This document shows, one piece after another, positions 7,071-15,835 of a stretch of DNA of 64,000 bases. Source of the stretch: an uncultured Pelagibacteraceae bacterium (GTDB lineage Bacteria > Pseudomonadota > Alphaproteobacteria > Pelagibacterales > Pelagibacteraceae). The position numbers and the translations under genes were made by a program. The DNA is taken from contig CACJLJ010000001.1 in assembly GCA_902594235.1 (NCBI GenBank), positions 372,001-436,000 on the forward strand, in the 5' to 3' direction. Position 1 is the stretch's first letter. Each line of letters begins with the position of its first letter. Below the pieces are notes generated by a model. It made no database searches and was not told the DNA's origin. It saw only the letters and a list, made by a program, of their open reading frames with translations.

Positions 7071-8349
7071 AATATCCGTATTTTCTTAGTCTTACATCAC
7101 CAGTTCTTGCATGAGCTTCCATACCTTCATACCTTGATATTCTAGCTGCAGCAGCACCGACAAGTTCTGTAGACTCTTTCGTCATTCTTTGGAAACTCAA
7201 AGTTTTAATAAATTTTCCAACGAATAATCCACCAGTATACCTTCCAGCACCTTTAGTTGGTAAAATATGATTAGTTCCGGAGCACTTATCTCCATAGGCT
7301 ACTGTTGTTTCTTCTCCAACAAATAAAGATCCATAATTAGTTAATCTTTCATGAAACCATTTCAAATTTTCTGTTTGAACTTCTAAGTGTTCTGGAGCAT
7401 ACTGGTCACTGATTTTTACCAATTCTTCATTTGTGTCACAAAGAATCACTTCACCATAATCTCTCCAAGCAGCATCAGCATTTGTTCTTGGCACCTCAGG
7501 AAGTTCTGCAATTAATTCTGGAACTCTTTTCATTACTTTTTCAGCAAGTTCTTTACTTGTTGTGTATAACCAACAAGGAGAGTTGTAACCATGTTCAGCT
7601 TGACCAACTAAATCGACAGCAACAATTTCTGGATCTGCTTTTGCATCAGCGATAATTCCGATTTCTGTTGGACCTGCAAATAAATCAATACCAACTTTTC
7701 CAAATAAAATTCTTTTTGCTTCAGCTACGAATTGGTTTCCTGGACCAACAATAATGTCTGCTGGAGGATTTTTGAATAATCCATTAGTCATTGCAGCAAT
7801 AGCTGGAACACCACCTAAATTTAAAATTACATCAGCACCGCAAAGATTGGCTGTATACACTATAGTAGGGTGGGCACCTACACCCTCTTTAGGAGGGCTA
7901 CAAGCAATGATATTTTTTACACCAGCAACTTTTGCTGTTGTAACACTCATAACTGCAGAGGCTATATGAGCATATCTTCCACCAGGAATGTAACACCCAG
8001 CAGTATTCACTGGGACTAATTTTTGACCAGCGTATAAACCGTTTGATAATTCTACTTCAAAATCTTGACCATAGTTTTTGAGTTGGGCTTCTGCAAATTT
8101 TCTTACTCGGTCAAAGGAAAATTGAATATCATCTTTAGTTTTTTGATCTAAAGTTTTTTTAATTTCCTCAATTCTTTCTTTTGATACAACAATCTCACCA
8201 TCATATTTGTCAAATTTTTTTGTTAAATCTATACAACCTTGTTCTTTAGTTTTTTCTATATCTTTTAATAGGTCTTGAACAATTCCTGTAGTCTTTGTGT
8301 CATCCGTGGATGATGTTTTTGGCGATTTTTTTAAATATTTTATTGTCAT
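7063..8349 (-). CDS. hpsN: HpsN-type sulfopropanediol 3-dehydrogenase (HisD family)
   Basis: This 428-residue NAD- and zinc-dependent dehydrogenase has the histidinol dehydrogenase fold. Zinc ligands are Q250, H253, D354 and H413. The catalytic pair is E320-H321 in APEHLE. Many segments match HpsN rather than biosynthetic HisD: the opening MTIKYLKK, DDIQFSFDRVRKFAEAQ, AEHGYNSPCWL, and GDKCSGTNHILPT followed by YTGGL. HpsN oxidises 2,3-dihydroxypropane-1-sulfonate (DHPS) to (R)-sulfolactate in two steps. A TauABC-like transporter, an Ldh2/ComC-type dehydrogenase and a phosphotransacetylase a few kilobases upstream support a sulfonate role. An automatic label of HisD would probably be wrong. 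It has its own start after a 58-base gap behind the VTC gene. Confidence 0.78.
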   Translation of the reverse strand: MTIKYLKKSPKTSSTDDTKTTGIVQDLLKDIEKTKEQGCIDLTKKFDKYDGEIVVSKERIEEIKKTLDQKTKDDIQFSFDRVRKFAEAQLKNYGQDFEVELSNGLYAGQKLVPVNTAGCYIPGGRYAHIASAVMSVTTAKVAGVKNIIACSPPKEGVGAHPTIVYTANLCGADVILNLGGVPAIAAMTNGLFKNPPADIIVGPGNQFVAEAKRILFGKVGIDLFAGPTEIGIIADAKADPEIVAVDLVGQAEHGYNSPCWLYTTSKELAEKVMKRVPELIAELPEVPRTNADAAWRDYGEVILCDTNEELVKISDQYAPEHLEVQTENLKWFHERLTNYGSLFVGEETTVAYGDKCSGTNHILPTKGAGRYTGGLFVGKFIKTLSFQRMTKESTELVGAAAARISRYEGMEAHARTGDVRLRKYGYSN

Positions 8350-8407
8350 TATTTAAATAATTTTTGAAGTATTTAAAGTATAACTTATTTATTTACAATA
8401 AAAATGT

Positions 8408-9013
8408 TTAAGATTTAGAAATTGATTTTAAATACAAGACACCTCTTGAATATTTTGAAAATCTTGATGATGGTATATTTATAAATCTTCTAATATAGTC
8501 ATCGCTATAATCAATTGGAGTTTTAATTTCCATAACTGTCTCTTGATCAGATTTGAAAATTTTAGACTTTGATTTAAAAAAATTATATTTAATATTTTTA
8601 TCAAAAGTTATTCTGAGTTTATCAAGTTTAAAATATTCTCTTTCATAATTCACAGATAGTACTGGATTTAGTAAACCATAATAATTATCAAAAAAGTTTA
8701 ATTTATGAACTTGATTAATGTTTTTTATTGAGGGTAAATCCTCAGTGTATTTAAACCTTCCCTCAATAGAGCTAATTTTGGTCTCTTTTTTAAATTTAGC
8801 ATTATCATCATACCATCTAACTCTAATTTTTTTCCTTGGAACAATTCCCTCTTCAGAATCTTCAAATAATTTATAATCTTTGTTATCAAAATAAAGACTG
8901 TTTATGTTCCTTAGAGGAAAAAAGCTTTTCATTCCTTTTAGAAGAAGTTCTTTTCTAATCTCAAAGTGTTCACTTAAACTTAATTTAAATTTAATCTCTT
9001 TTCTAAAACTCAT
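8408..9013 (-). CDS. VTC-domain protein (polyphosphate polymerase fold)
   Basis: This 201-residue protein has the triphosphate-tunnel architecture of the VTC domain. Charged motifs line the tunnel in order: RKEIKFKL near the N-terminus, RKKIRVRWY, FKKETKIS, VMEIKTP and a final SRFSKYSRG. In yeast the Vtc4 catalytic domain makes polyphosphate from ATP, and bacterial members are commonly called polyphosphate polymerase domain proteins. The EIK and SKYSRG elements are the best match. It is the third gene of a tight trio (gaps of 4 and 7 bases) with a CotH-like secreted protein and a DUF4956 membrane protein. Whether it is catalytically active is not shown. Confidence 0.75.
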   Translation of the reverse strand: MSFRKEIKFKLSLSEHFEIRKELLLKGMKSFFPLRNINSLYFDNKDYKLFEDSEEGIVPRKKIRVRWYDDNAKFKKETKISSIEGRFKYTEDLPSIKNINQVHKLNFFDNYYGLLNPVLSVNYEREYFKLDKLRITFDKNIKYNFFKSKSKIFKSDQETVMEIKTPIDYSDDYIRRFINIPSSRFSKYSRGVLYLKSISKS

Positions 9014-9017
9014 TTTA

Positions 9018-11261
9018 CTAAATTATTAATTCGGAGTTTTTATCAACGATAGATTTTTCCTTACAATTAAACTCCTCATTTTCTATAATTAATTTTGCAC
9101 CACCAAATTCCTGCTTTTTTTGTTTTACCTCAAAACATATTTCTACATTCTCTATATTAGTATTTTTTATGATTGTGTTAGAAAGATCTTTTGACGAAAT
9201 TCCAATATTAGAATTCTTTATTTGAAAACTTTTAATATTTACTGTTGATTTTTCCCCTACCGAAATACCTTTATCTCCACAGAATGTACTTTCAAAATTT
9301 TGAATTATATAAACTCCACCACTTACATCTAAACAATCGTTTTTTGCATTTGAAACAAATAATGAATTAATTTTGATTTCAGAAAAATCTAAATCTATAG
9401 CGTCAGAATTGGAATTTTTTACATTTATATTAGCTAAATTACCTTTTGATTTAATTATATTCAAACCATCTTCACAATAACTTGTATCTATGTTTATTGA
9501 AGTATTATTAAAATTTGAATTATAAAAATTTAAACAACCCGTTAAACCATACTCATTAATTCGCTCACTTGAAATTAAAATATTTTTTTGTTTTTTGGTA
9601 GAGCCAAAAAAATTAATTTCCCAATCGTCTAATTGAGTGTCATTAAATGATATCCAATCGTTTTTATTTTTTTGAAAAATATTAATTATGTTATTTTTAT
9701 TGTTGATTTCTAAATTAATTCCTTCCGAAAACTTAATTTTTCCAATTTTTTCATGATTCAAAATCTTAATTTTATCTGTTTTTTTTTCAATTTGATGATC
9801 TTTTTGAATTAAAACAAATGACTTTTCCTGAAATGATTTCCTTGAGATAATTTTACTCAAATCATTTACTGAAAATTTGTAAGTTTTTTCATCATTAGTT
9901 TTGCCCAAAATATTGTTTTCATCTTCATTTAGACTTATTAATGTGACCTGATTTACTTGATGTTTATTTATATTGTTTAAATATTTTTCAAAAGTATCGA
10001 TATTTGAAAAAAGTTTAACATCTTTTTTTTTGGCGTTATCAAATATTTTTTTTATTTTTTTTTCATTTGATTTGATGTTCTCAATTGAATTATAAAAAAA
10101 AATCTCTACTAAATTTTTTCCATTTTCATTTGTTATATTTTCAGAATCTTTTATAGAATTCTTAAATTTTATAAGAATATCATTAAGATTATTAAGGTTA
10201 TTTACTAGCGGAGTATAATCTTTTATAGATCCTAAATTTTTTATAGAGCTAATAATTTTTTCATTACTCTGGCTAAATGGTAAGTCTAGTTGCAACATTC
10301 CATCATAATATATTGGTTCAAATGTATCTTCGAAACTATTAAAATAATACTTTCTATTATGTGGTCTTAAAGCATGTGTGCCATTAAAAGCTGTTAAAGT
10401 TAAAAAATATTCATCAAATTTTTTTCCATTGTCATTATCTGGTATGATTATAGTTCTGTGTTTATCTTTTATATTGTGAGAGTACTCCAGATATGCTTTT
10501 TGTAATTTACTATACGCATTTAATGTAATTTTTTTTGAATTTTTACCCTTAAGTATCCATTTTTCATTAATCATTTTAGATAATGAGATATTTTCTAATT
10601 TAAAGTTGGGATAATTCTTGTAAGACCACAAGTATGTTTCATCACCTTCAAATATAGGTCCCTCTCGTCTTTTATTTTTTTCTAAAAGCTCTTTATTAGA
10701 ATTTTCTTGAAATAACATTAAACTATTAACTCCATTTACTTTTGTTTGAACCTGAAAAGTGTCTGGAGCTATGAAACCAAGTTCTTTTAAAAGAATTGTT
10801 CCTAAAATTTCATGATAATTATTTCTTGTTCCAGGCAATAACAATTTAAATCTTACATTATTTAAAATATTTCCATCTTTTAATTTTACATCTAAAGATC
10901 TTATAAATTCCTTTTTATCATTATATGTAATATGATCTAACCAATCCCCATGCTGTCTAATATTAGCTTTAAAATCACAATAACCGAAACTATAATTAAT
11001 TCTTAAATTAGCTTTTATTCTTTCTTTTAAATTATCCGGAATGTTTCCTAATTTGCTTGAAGTTATAATTTTAAAAATATTTTTTGAGTATTTTGCACTA
11101 TTAGGGGTAACTATTTCAATTTTTTTAATATTTTTTGGGTTAGATAATTCTTTTGCATAGTTTCCTGATTTAAAATTACATTTTTCATTTGCTAATAAAA
11201 CAGTTTGAGAAAAAAAAAGAACAATTATGGGAATAGATATTTTTTTAATACAAACCATCAT
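9018..11261 (-). CDS. Secreted CotH-like protein with C-terminal beta-helix
   Basis: This 747-residue precursor starts with a Sec signal peptide (hydrophobic to about residue 23, VLLANE). Residues of about 90-360 resemble the CotH family. These include ANIRQHGD, a FKLLLPG.RNNYHEILG segment, and HNRKYYFNSFEDTFEPIYYDG, which matches the HN..LY.n....f.pi.wD motif of CotH atypical kinases. After a charged linker, residues of about 520-740 form repeating Asn- and Ile-rich rungs (NSNFNNTSI, NSNSDAIDLDFSEI, GVYIIQNFEST, KSFQIKNSNIGIS), typical of a right-handed parallel beta-helix. It is exported and probably acts in the periplasm or on the surface. The partners are a VTC-domain protein and DUF4956. 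Substrate unknown. Confidence 0.65.
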   Translation of the reverse strand: MMVCIKKISIPIIVLFFSQTVLLANEKCNFKSGNYAKELSNPKNIKKIEIVTPNSAKYSKNIFKIITSSKLGNIPDNLKERIKANLRINYSFGYCDFKANIRQHGDWLDHITYNDKKEFIRSLDVKLKDGNILNNVRFKLLLPGTRNNYHEILGTILLKELGFIAPDTFQVQTKVNGVNSLMLFQENSNKELLEKNKRREGPIFEGDETYLWSYKNYPNFKLENISLSKMINEKWILKGKNSKKITLNAYSKLQKAYLEYSHNIKDKHRTIIIPDNDNGKKFDEYFLTLTAFNGTHALRPHNRKYYFNSFEDTFEPIYYDGMLQLDLPFSQSNEKIISSIKNLGSIKDYTPLVNNLNNLNDILIKFKNSIKDSENITNENGKNLVEIFFYNSIENIKSNEKKIKKIFDNAKKKDVKLFSNIDTFEKYLNNINKHQVNQVTLISLNEDENNILGKTNDEKTYKFSVNDLSKIISRKSFQEKSFVLIQKDHQIEKKTDKIKILNHEKIGKIKFSEGINLEINNKNNIINIFQKNKNDWISFNDTQLDDWEINFFGSTKKQKNILISSERINEYGLTGCLNFYNSNFNNTSINIDTSYCEDGLNIIKSKGNLANINVKNSNSDAIDLDFSEIKINSLFVSNAKNDCLDVSGGVYIIQNFESTFCGDKGISVGEKSTVNIKSFQIKNSNIGISSKDLSNTIIKNTNIENVEICFEVKQKKQEFGGAKLIIENEEFNCKEKSIVDKNSELII

Positions 11262-11268
11262 ATCTTAT

Positions 11269-11922
11269 TTAAGATTGGCTAAGTTGATAGTTTATAATAT
11301 TGGAGTTATTTTTAATTTCATTTTCTATTTTTTTAAGATCTTCAATATTTTTTGCTACTAAAATATATTGAACATCATCCTTATTTTTTTTTTTTAAATT
11401 AAGAAAAGGACTTTGATCCAAATAATCTATTTCTTTAAGAGTTGATATTTCAAATGTAGGAAAAGAATTTCCTTCTGAAAAAGAAGTTGTAAAAAATTTT
11501 TTTTTAAAAAATTTATCTACTACAATATTGATAAAAAAAAGGGAAGCAATTGCAACTGTAATACTACCCCATAAAAAAATTAAATAAAATTTGGAAACAG
11601 CACCCGCGATACCCATAGTGATTGCACCAAAATAAACAGATAATTCTAGAGGCGAGCGAACGGGATTTCTAAATCTGACTATAGATAATGCGCCAACTAG
11701 TCCTAGAGATAATGCAATATTTCCTGAAATAACTTTTGTTATAATGAAAGCAATTATAGGGAGAACAAATAAGGTTGCTGTGTGTGAGGTTGTTGTAATC
11801 CACCTTTGGTTAAAAATTTGTAAAAGAAATCTAAAAAAAATTGAGATTAATAACATCAATAAAATGATGATACCTTCATTATAAATTAGTTTAATTAATT
11901 CCATTATCTTTTTTATTATCAA
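11269..11922 (-). CDS. DUF4956 membrane protein
   Basis: This 217-residue protein has about four membrane helices followed by a soluble C-terminal domain of about 80 residues. The central motif SLGLVGALSIVRFRNPVRSPLELSVYF is the DUF4956 signature (conserved Arg-Phe-Arg then Pro). The soluble tail has a ferredoxin-like strand and helix pattern. It is the first gene of the trio and is followed after 7 bases by the CotH-like gene. DUF4956 genes neighbour VTC-domain genes in many bacteria, which supports a functional unit. The biochemical role is unknown; a channel or anchor for the VTC protein is conjecture. Confidence 0.75.
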   Translation of the reverse strand: MIIKKIMELIKLIYNEGIIILLMLLISIFFRFLLQIFNQRWITTTSHTATLFVLPIIAFIITKVISGNIALSLGLVGALSIVRFRNPVRSPLELSVYFGAITMGIAGAVSKFYLIFLWGSITVAIASLFFINIVVDKFFKKKFFTTSFSEGNSFPTFEISTLKEIDYLDQSPFLNLKKKNKDDVQYILVAKNIEDLKKIENEIKNNSNIINYQLSQS

Positions 11923-11992
11923 TAAAATTTATATCAGCCAATTGAATATCGGTAAACATTAGTCTCATGAATAATTATAACTGTATCCTTAT

Positions 11993-12904
11993 TTAATCTA
12001 GCGCTACAACTGCTGCAGCAATAGAAGCTAATCTAGCTTGAGCTTCATCAGAACGACTTGTAATTACAACTGGTACTTTACCACCTACAACAACACCAGC
12101 AGCACATGCACCACAAAAATAAATTAACATTTTAACCAAACCATTACCTGTTTCAACACTTGGGACCAGTAAAACGTCAGCTATTCCTGCCACATCATTT
12201 TTTATTCCTTTGATAGCTGCAGATTTTTTTGAAATACTGTTATCGAAAGCCAATGGACCAAAAACATCAGCATTCAAATTTTCTTTCTTAGCTAATTTTG
12301 TTATTTCTTCAGCTTCTTTAGAGCTTGGAACGCTATCTAAAACTTCTTCGGTAGCTGATAAAACTGCAACCTTAGGTCTTTCAATACCAATTCGATTTGA
12401 AAAATTTATAACATTCTTTAAAATATGCATTTTTGTCTTTACATTTGGTAAGACGTTTAAAGCACCATCGGTAATAATTAGTGGTTTATCCTCTTTTTCT
12501 AAAGTCATATGCCAAATGTGACTTAGTCTAGTTTTACCTAACAAATTATATTCTCTTTTAAGAACTTCTTTCATTAAAACATCTGTATGAATATGTCCCT
12601 TAACAATAATTCTTATTTTTTTTTCACTAGCTAGTTTTGCTGCAATTGTTGCTGTATTATTTTCAATGGGTTCATGAATAATTTCATATTTTGAGATATC
12701 CCATTTCAAATCTTCTGCACATTTTTGAATTTCTTTTTTGTCACCTATAAAGATAGGCTCAATCAAATTTTCTTTTACTGCATCTTGAACAGAAAGCATT
12801 GGCAAAGGTTTTCCAGCATTAACAATACCTGCTTTTACTCCTTTTTTTTTATGTGCAAAATTTAAAAGATTATTTGGTACAACTATTTCTTTACTTGAGA
12901 GCAT
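11993..12904 (-). CDS. pta: Phosphate acetyl/butyryl transferase
   Basis: This 303-residue PTA/PTB family enzyme exchanges acyl groups between CoA and phosphate. Recognisable blocks are VKGHIHTDVLMKEVL in the middle, ITDGALNVLPN, and DVLLVPSVETGNGLVKML followed by the Gly/Ala-rich AGVVVGGKVPVVITSRSDE. Length fits the short phosphotransacetylase/phosphotransbutyrylase type without an N-terminal regulatory domain. In sulfonate catabolism Pta converts the acetyl phosphate released by Xsc to acetyl-CoA. The neighbouring TauABC and dehydrogenase genes suit that role, though no xsc lies in the window. The stop of the Ldh2-type gene lies 2 bases upstream. Confidence 0.8.
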   Translation of the reverse strand: MLSSKEIVVPNNLLNFAHKKKGVKAGIVNAGKPLPMLSVQDAVKENLIEPIFIGDKKEIQKCAEDLKWDISKYEIIHEPIENNTATIAAKLASEKKIRIIVKGHIHTDVLMKEVLKREYNLLGKTRLSHIWHMTLEKEDKPLIITDGALNVLPNVKTKMHILKNVINFSNRIGIERPKVAVLSATEEVLDSVPSSKEAEEITKLAKKENLNADVFGPLAFDNSISKKSAAIKGIKNDVAGIADVLLVPSVETGNGLVKMLIYFCGACAAGVVVGGKVPVVITSRSDEAQARLASIAAAVVALD

Positions 12905-12906
12905 AA

Positions 12907-13911
12907 TTACCTTTTTAGAGTTTCCAAATCTTTTTTTGTTATATGTGTTACTTTAATTTCTTTTTTTGAATTCATTTTAAATCTTTTATATTTATTTTGG
13001 CCAGGATACATTATTTCTTTTACGCCTTTAATTTTTGGCAATTTTTTAATTTTTTTAATATTATCTATTATCCTAGTGTTATAATTTTTTACAAATAAAT
13101 TTGTTTTAAATGTGATAAACAAATGCCCAATATTTTGAGGACCTGAAAAATCATCAAAAGGATCTTTTACTTTTCCTGCATGATTTCCGCCAGTTAATAC
13201 CCCACTCAATATATCGACCATCCACGCTAAACCAGACCCTCTAAAACCTGCTATAGGTAGTTGTACTCCTTGAAGAGCTTTTTTTGCATTTGTTGTCGGT
13301 TTACCAAATTTATCTAGAGCAACACCTTTTGGTATCTTTTTATTATTTCTTTCTGCTAATCTGATATTCCCTCTATTAATCATTGAAATAGATGTATCTA
13401 AAATAAATGGAATTTTAGAACCTGTTGGAGTTCCAAAACAAATTGGATTGGTGCCAAATAAACTTTTTAAAGCTCCATGAGGTGCAACAGCAGGTGGGGC
13501 ATTAGTATAAATCATTGTTATTAAATTTTTTTTAACAGCTTGTTCTGCGTAATATCCTGATAAACCGTAATGTCCACTGTTTTTAACAGCCACTAAGCCG
13601 ATGCCAGTTTTTTTTGCATTTTTAATTGCCTGTTTAATCGCAATATCTGCAGCAACAAAACCAATACTATCATCAGCATTTATATGAGAAATTGATGATG
13701 ATATTTTTTTTATTTTTATCTTTGGTTTTGGATTAATTAGTTTTTTAGAAATTCGATCACAATACATTTTTAGTCTTGAGAGTCCGTGTCCATACGCACC
13801 AACTAGTTCTGCATTAATAATTGCATTTGCAGAAATTAAAGCATGATTATTGTTTAAACCAAACTTTTTAAAAATTTTAATAATTTCTTTTTTTAAAATT
13901 TTAGTCTTCAA
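12907..13911 (-). CDS. Ldh2/ComC-type malate/sulfolactate/ureidoglycolate dehydrogenase
   Basis: This NAD(P)-dependent 2-hydroxyacid dehydrogenase belongs to the LDH2/MDH2 family, which has a non-Rossmann fold. Motifs seen are YGHGLSRL near the N-terminus, the VKNSGHYGLSGYYA segment with the catalytic His, LFGTNPICFGTP, and GFRGSGLAWMVDILSGVL. Members oxidise malate, ureidoglycolate or (R)-sulfolactate (ComC). Next to TauABC and Pta, sulfolactate to sulfopyruvate is the attractive choice, but ureidoglycolate is possible since allantoin genes occur at 43 kb. An upstream in-frame TTG (13947) would overlap tauC by 35 bases. I chose TTG 13911 because AAGG lies 5 bases before it and the family N-terminus aligns there. 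Confidence 0.72.
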   Translation of the reverse strand: MKTKILKKEIIKIFKKFGLNNNHALISANAIINAELVGAYGHGLSRLKMYCDRISKKLINPKPKIKIKKISSSISHINADDSIGFVAADIAIKQAIKNAKKTGIGLVAVKNSGHYGLSGYYAEQAVKKNLITMIYTNAPPAVAPHGALKSLFGTNPICFGTPTGSKIPFILDTSISMINRGNIRLAERNNKKIPKGVALDKFGKPTTNAKKALQGVQLPIAGFRGSGLAWMVDILSGVLTGGNHAGKVKDPFDDFSGPQNIGHLFITFKTNLFVKNYNTRIIDNIKKIKKLPKIKGVKEIMYPGQNKYKRFKMNSKKEIKVTHITKKDLETLKR

Positions 13912-13912
13912 A

Positions 13913-15835
13913 TTAACCTTTTCCACGCCATGGAATTGTCTTATCAATAATTTTCCTTAAAGTTACATCAAATAAGAGACCCAACATTCCCATTATAAAT
14001 ATCGTGATCCAAATGACCTCATATTGAAAATATTTTTTTGCAACATTTTCTACAAATCCAATACCCGTTGTTCCAGCTAAAAATTCAGCTGCAACTAAAG
14101 TTCCCCAACACATTCCCACTGCAACTCTTATTCCTGTTAATATTTCAGGTAAAGAATTAGGGAAAATTACATACCTTAATATTTGTTTTTTAGATGCTCC
14201 CAATGAGTGTGCAGCATGAATTTTTGATAATTGAGTTCCGGATGCACCGGCTCTAGCTGAAATAATCATGATAGATAATGACACCATAAATAATAAAAAA
14301 ACCTTTCCAGTATTATCAATTCCTAAAACAGAAATAATTAGAGGAGCCCAAGCTAATGGAGGCACTGGTCTATATAGTTCGATCAATGGATCAAAAAAAC
14401 CTTTGGCAAATCTATTTAAGCCCATAAACAATCCTAAAGGAACACCTATAAGGATACCAAAAACTAGTCCTAAGAATACCCTCATAAATGAATCCCAAAT
14501 ATGACCGTATGGCACTGGGATTTTAAATAATTCAAAGTCACCTGTGACAACTTTAAGTACATAGCCTTTAAAGTTTTGTTTGACTATTCCATCTTTAGTG
14601 TGAACAGGATATTCACCAGGAAGAATATCTGCAATCCAATCAGGCAAAATAAAACCGATCATTTTGCTTACATCGACCATATCAATCCATAAAAGAGGAA
14701 TATCTTTGTAACCTACACTTGGTTTTAACATTAGCGCAAATTTATTAAAAGTATCAGAAGGTTTTGGAAGCCATCTACCAGAACCTTGTTCAGAACAGCT
14801 AGGGCCACTTGCAATAATTGTTCCTGCTGGAAACAAAAAGATATCAATAAATCTCAATCCTCCTTGAGCCTCTTTTTGAGCAGCATCAAATTTAATAATT
14901 GCATTTTGCATTTTATCTAATGCGTTTGGTGGGTAGATACTTGCAAATTCTATTCTTCGAGCAATTTTTACAATATTTTTGGCGTACGTTGATGATAAAT
15001 CTTCGCTATCTAAATCTTGTCTATAAGATTTAATTTCATCCTTAAGTTCTTTAATTTTTTCCTTAAATTGTGGGTTATGATTTCTTAATTTGAAAAAATC
15101 ATCACTTATTAAATTTAATTCTTGTGCAGCTGCATGAAATTTTAAACCTCTATCTGTTGCTGGAATTAGAGGTACTTCTATTGTATTTTCTATAGATCCA
15201 GTTCCCGCACTTACCTTAACTATACCCCATCCACCTTCCTCACTTACAGCTTTTTGTCGTTCATTATATTCCTGTTCTGACTCAAATGGATAATCAGGTT
15301 TTTGGAAATTTTCAGTTAAAAGATTAATTCTACCAGTAATGCCATCTATTTTTTGCTTAGTATCAATTTCAAGCAAGTCTTCATTTGTAAGTAATGGAAT
15401 TAATTGATTGGTTTTATTTATAAAATTAGAAAGAATTATTTTTTGCTGACTATTAAGTTCATTAGAATTTTGTATTTCATCTAAGATTATCTGAAGATTC
15501 TTATTTTCTTTTTTAATTTGAGAGGTGCTTTTAAATTGTCTTTCTTCTATTGGAAATTGGTATTTTAATCCTAATAAAGAGTCATTTACTTTTGCAACTT
15601 GACAAAGTTCGTTAGCAGATTTTGGATAAAATCCTTTTGCGATATCCCATGAATAATAAAGCCATACTAAAAGAAGAAAACTACTACCAACTATGACCCA
15701 ATGAGTACCACCTCTTGCTCTTTCTGGATTTCCAAATACTGCATCAACTTTTTCAGTTCTTATAAGACGTCTTCCATAAAGAATACATCCAACTACAGCA
15801 AAAAAGATTAGAAAAGTTACTATTTGTGTTAACAT
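13913..15835 (-). CDS. tauC: TauC-like ABC permease with large N-terminal periplasmic extension
   Basis: This 640-residue protein's last 250 residues are a standard SsuC/TauC-type permease: FLGLVFGILIGVPLGLFMG, PLAWAPLIISVLGI, the EAA-type loop AAHSLGASKKQILRYVIFP, and LVAAEFLAGTTGIG. Before this come an N-terminal helix (1-20), a second helix (about 47-65) and a region of about 300 residues. That region is predicted largely helical and probably periplasmic, and contains a CSEQGSG segment. Ordinary TauC proteins are about 270 residues, so the extension is unusual and may contact the binding protein. The ATP-binding gene starts one base upstream, so tauB and tauC are coupled. Confidence 0.82.
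   Translation of the reverse strand: MLTQIVTFLIFFAVVGCILYGRRLIRTEKVDAVFGNPERARGGTHWVIVGSSFLLLVWLYYSWDIAKGFYPKSANELCQVAKVNDSLLGLKYQFPIEERQFKSTSQIKKENKNLQIILDEIQNSNELNSQQKIILSNFINKTNQLIPLLTNEDLLEIDTKQKIDGITGRINLLTENFQKPDYPFESEQEYNERQKAVSEEGGWGIVKVSAGTGSIENTIEVPLIPATDRGLKFHAAAQELNLISDDFFKLRNHNPQFKEKIKELKDEIKSYRQDLDSEDLSSTYAKNIVKIARRIEFASIYPPNALDKMQNAIIKFDAAQKEAQGGLRFIDIFLFPAGTIIASGPSCSEQGSGRWLPKPSDTFNKFALMLKPSVGYKDIPLLWIDMVDVSKMIGFILPDWIADILPGEYPVHTKDGIVKQNFKGYVLKVVTGDFELFKIPVPYGHIWDSFMRVFLGLVFGILIGVPLGLFMGLNRFAKGFFDPLIELYRPVPPLAWAPLIISVLGIDNTGKVFLLFMVSLSIMIISARAGASGTQLSKIHAAHSLGASKKQILRYVIFPNSLPEILTGIRVAVGMCWGTLVAAEFLAGTTGIGFVENVAKKYFQYEVIWITIFIMGMLGLLFDVTLRKIIDKTIPWRGKG

Noticed and set aside
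7063..8349. Histidinol dehydrogenase (hisD) for histidine synthesis
   Set aside because: Family residues are shared, but the subgroup motifs and neighbours fit HpsN better.
13909..13947. Longer Ldh2-type protein from TTG 13947
   Set aside because: It would overlap tauC by 35 bases and add residues without family match; TTG 13911 has a ribosome site.
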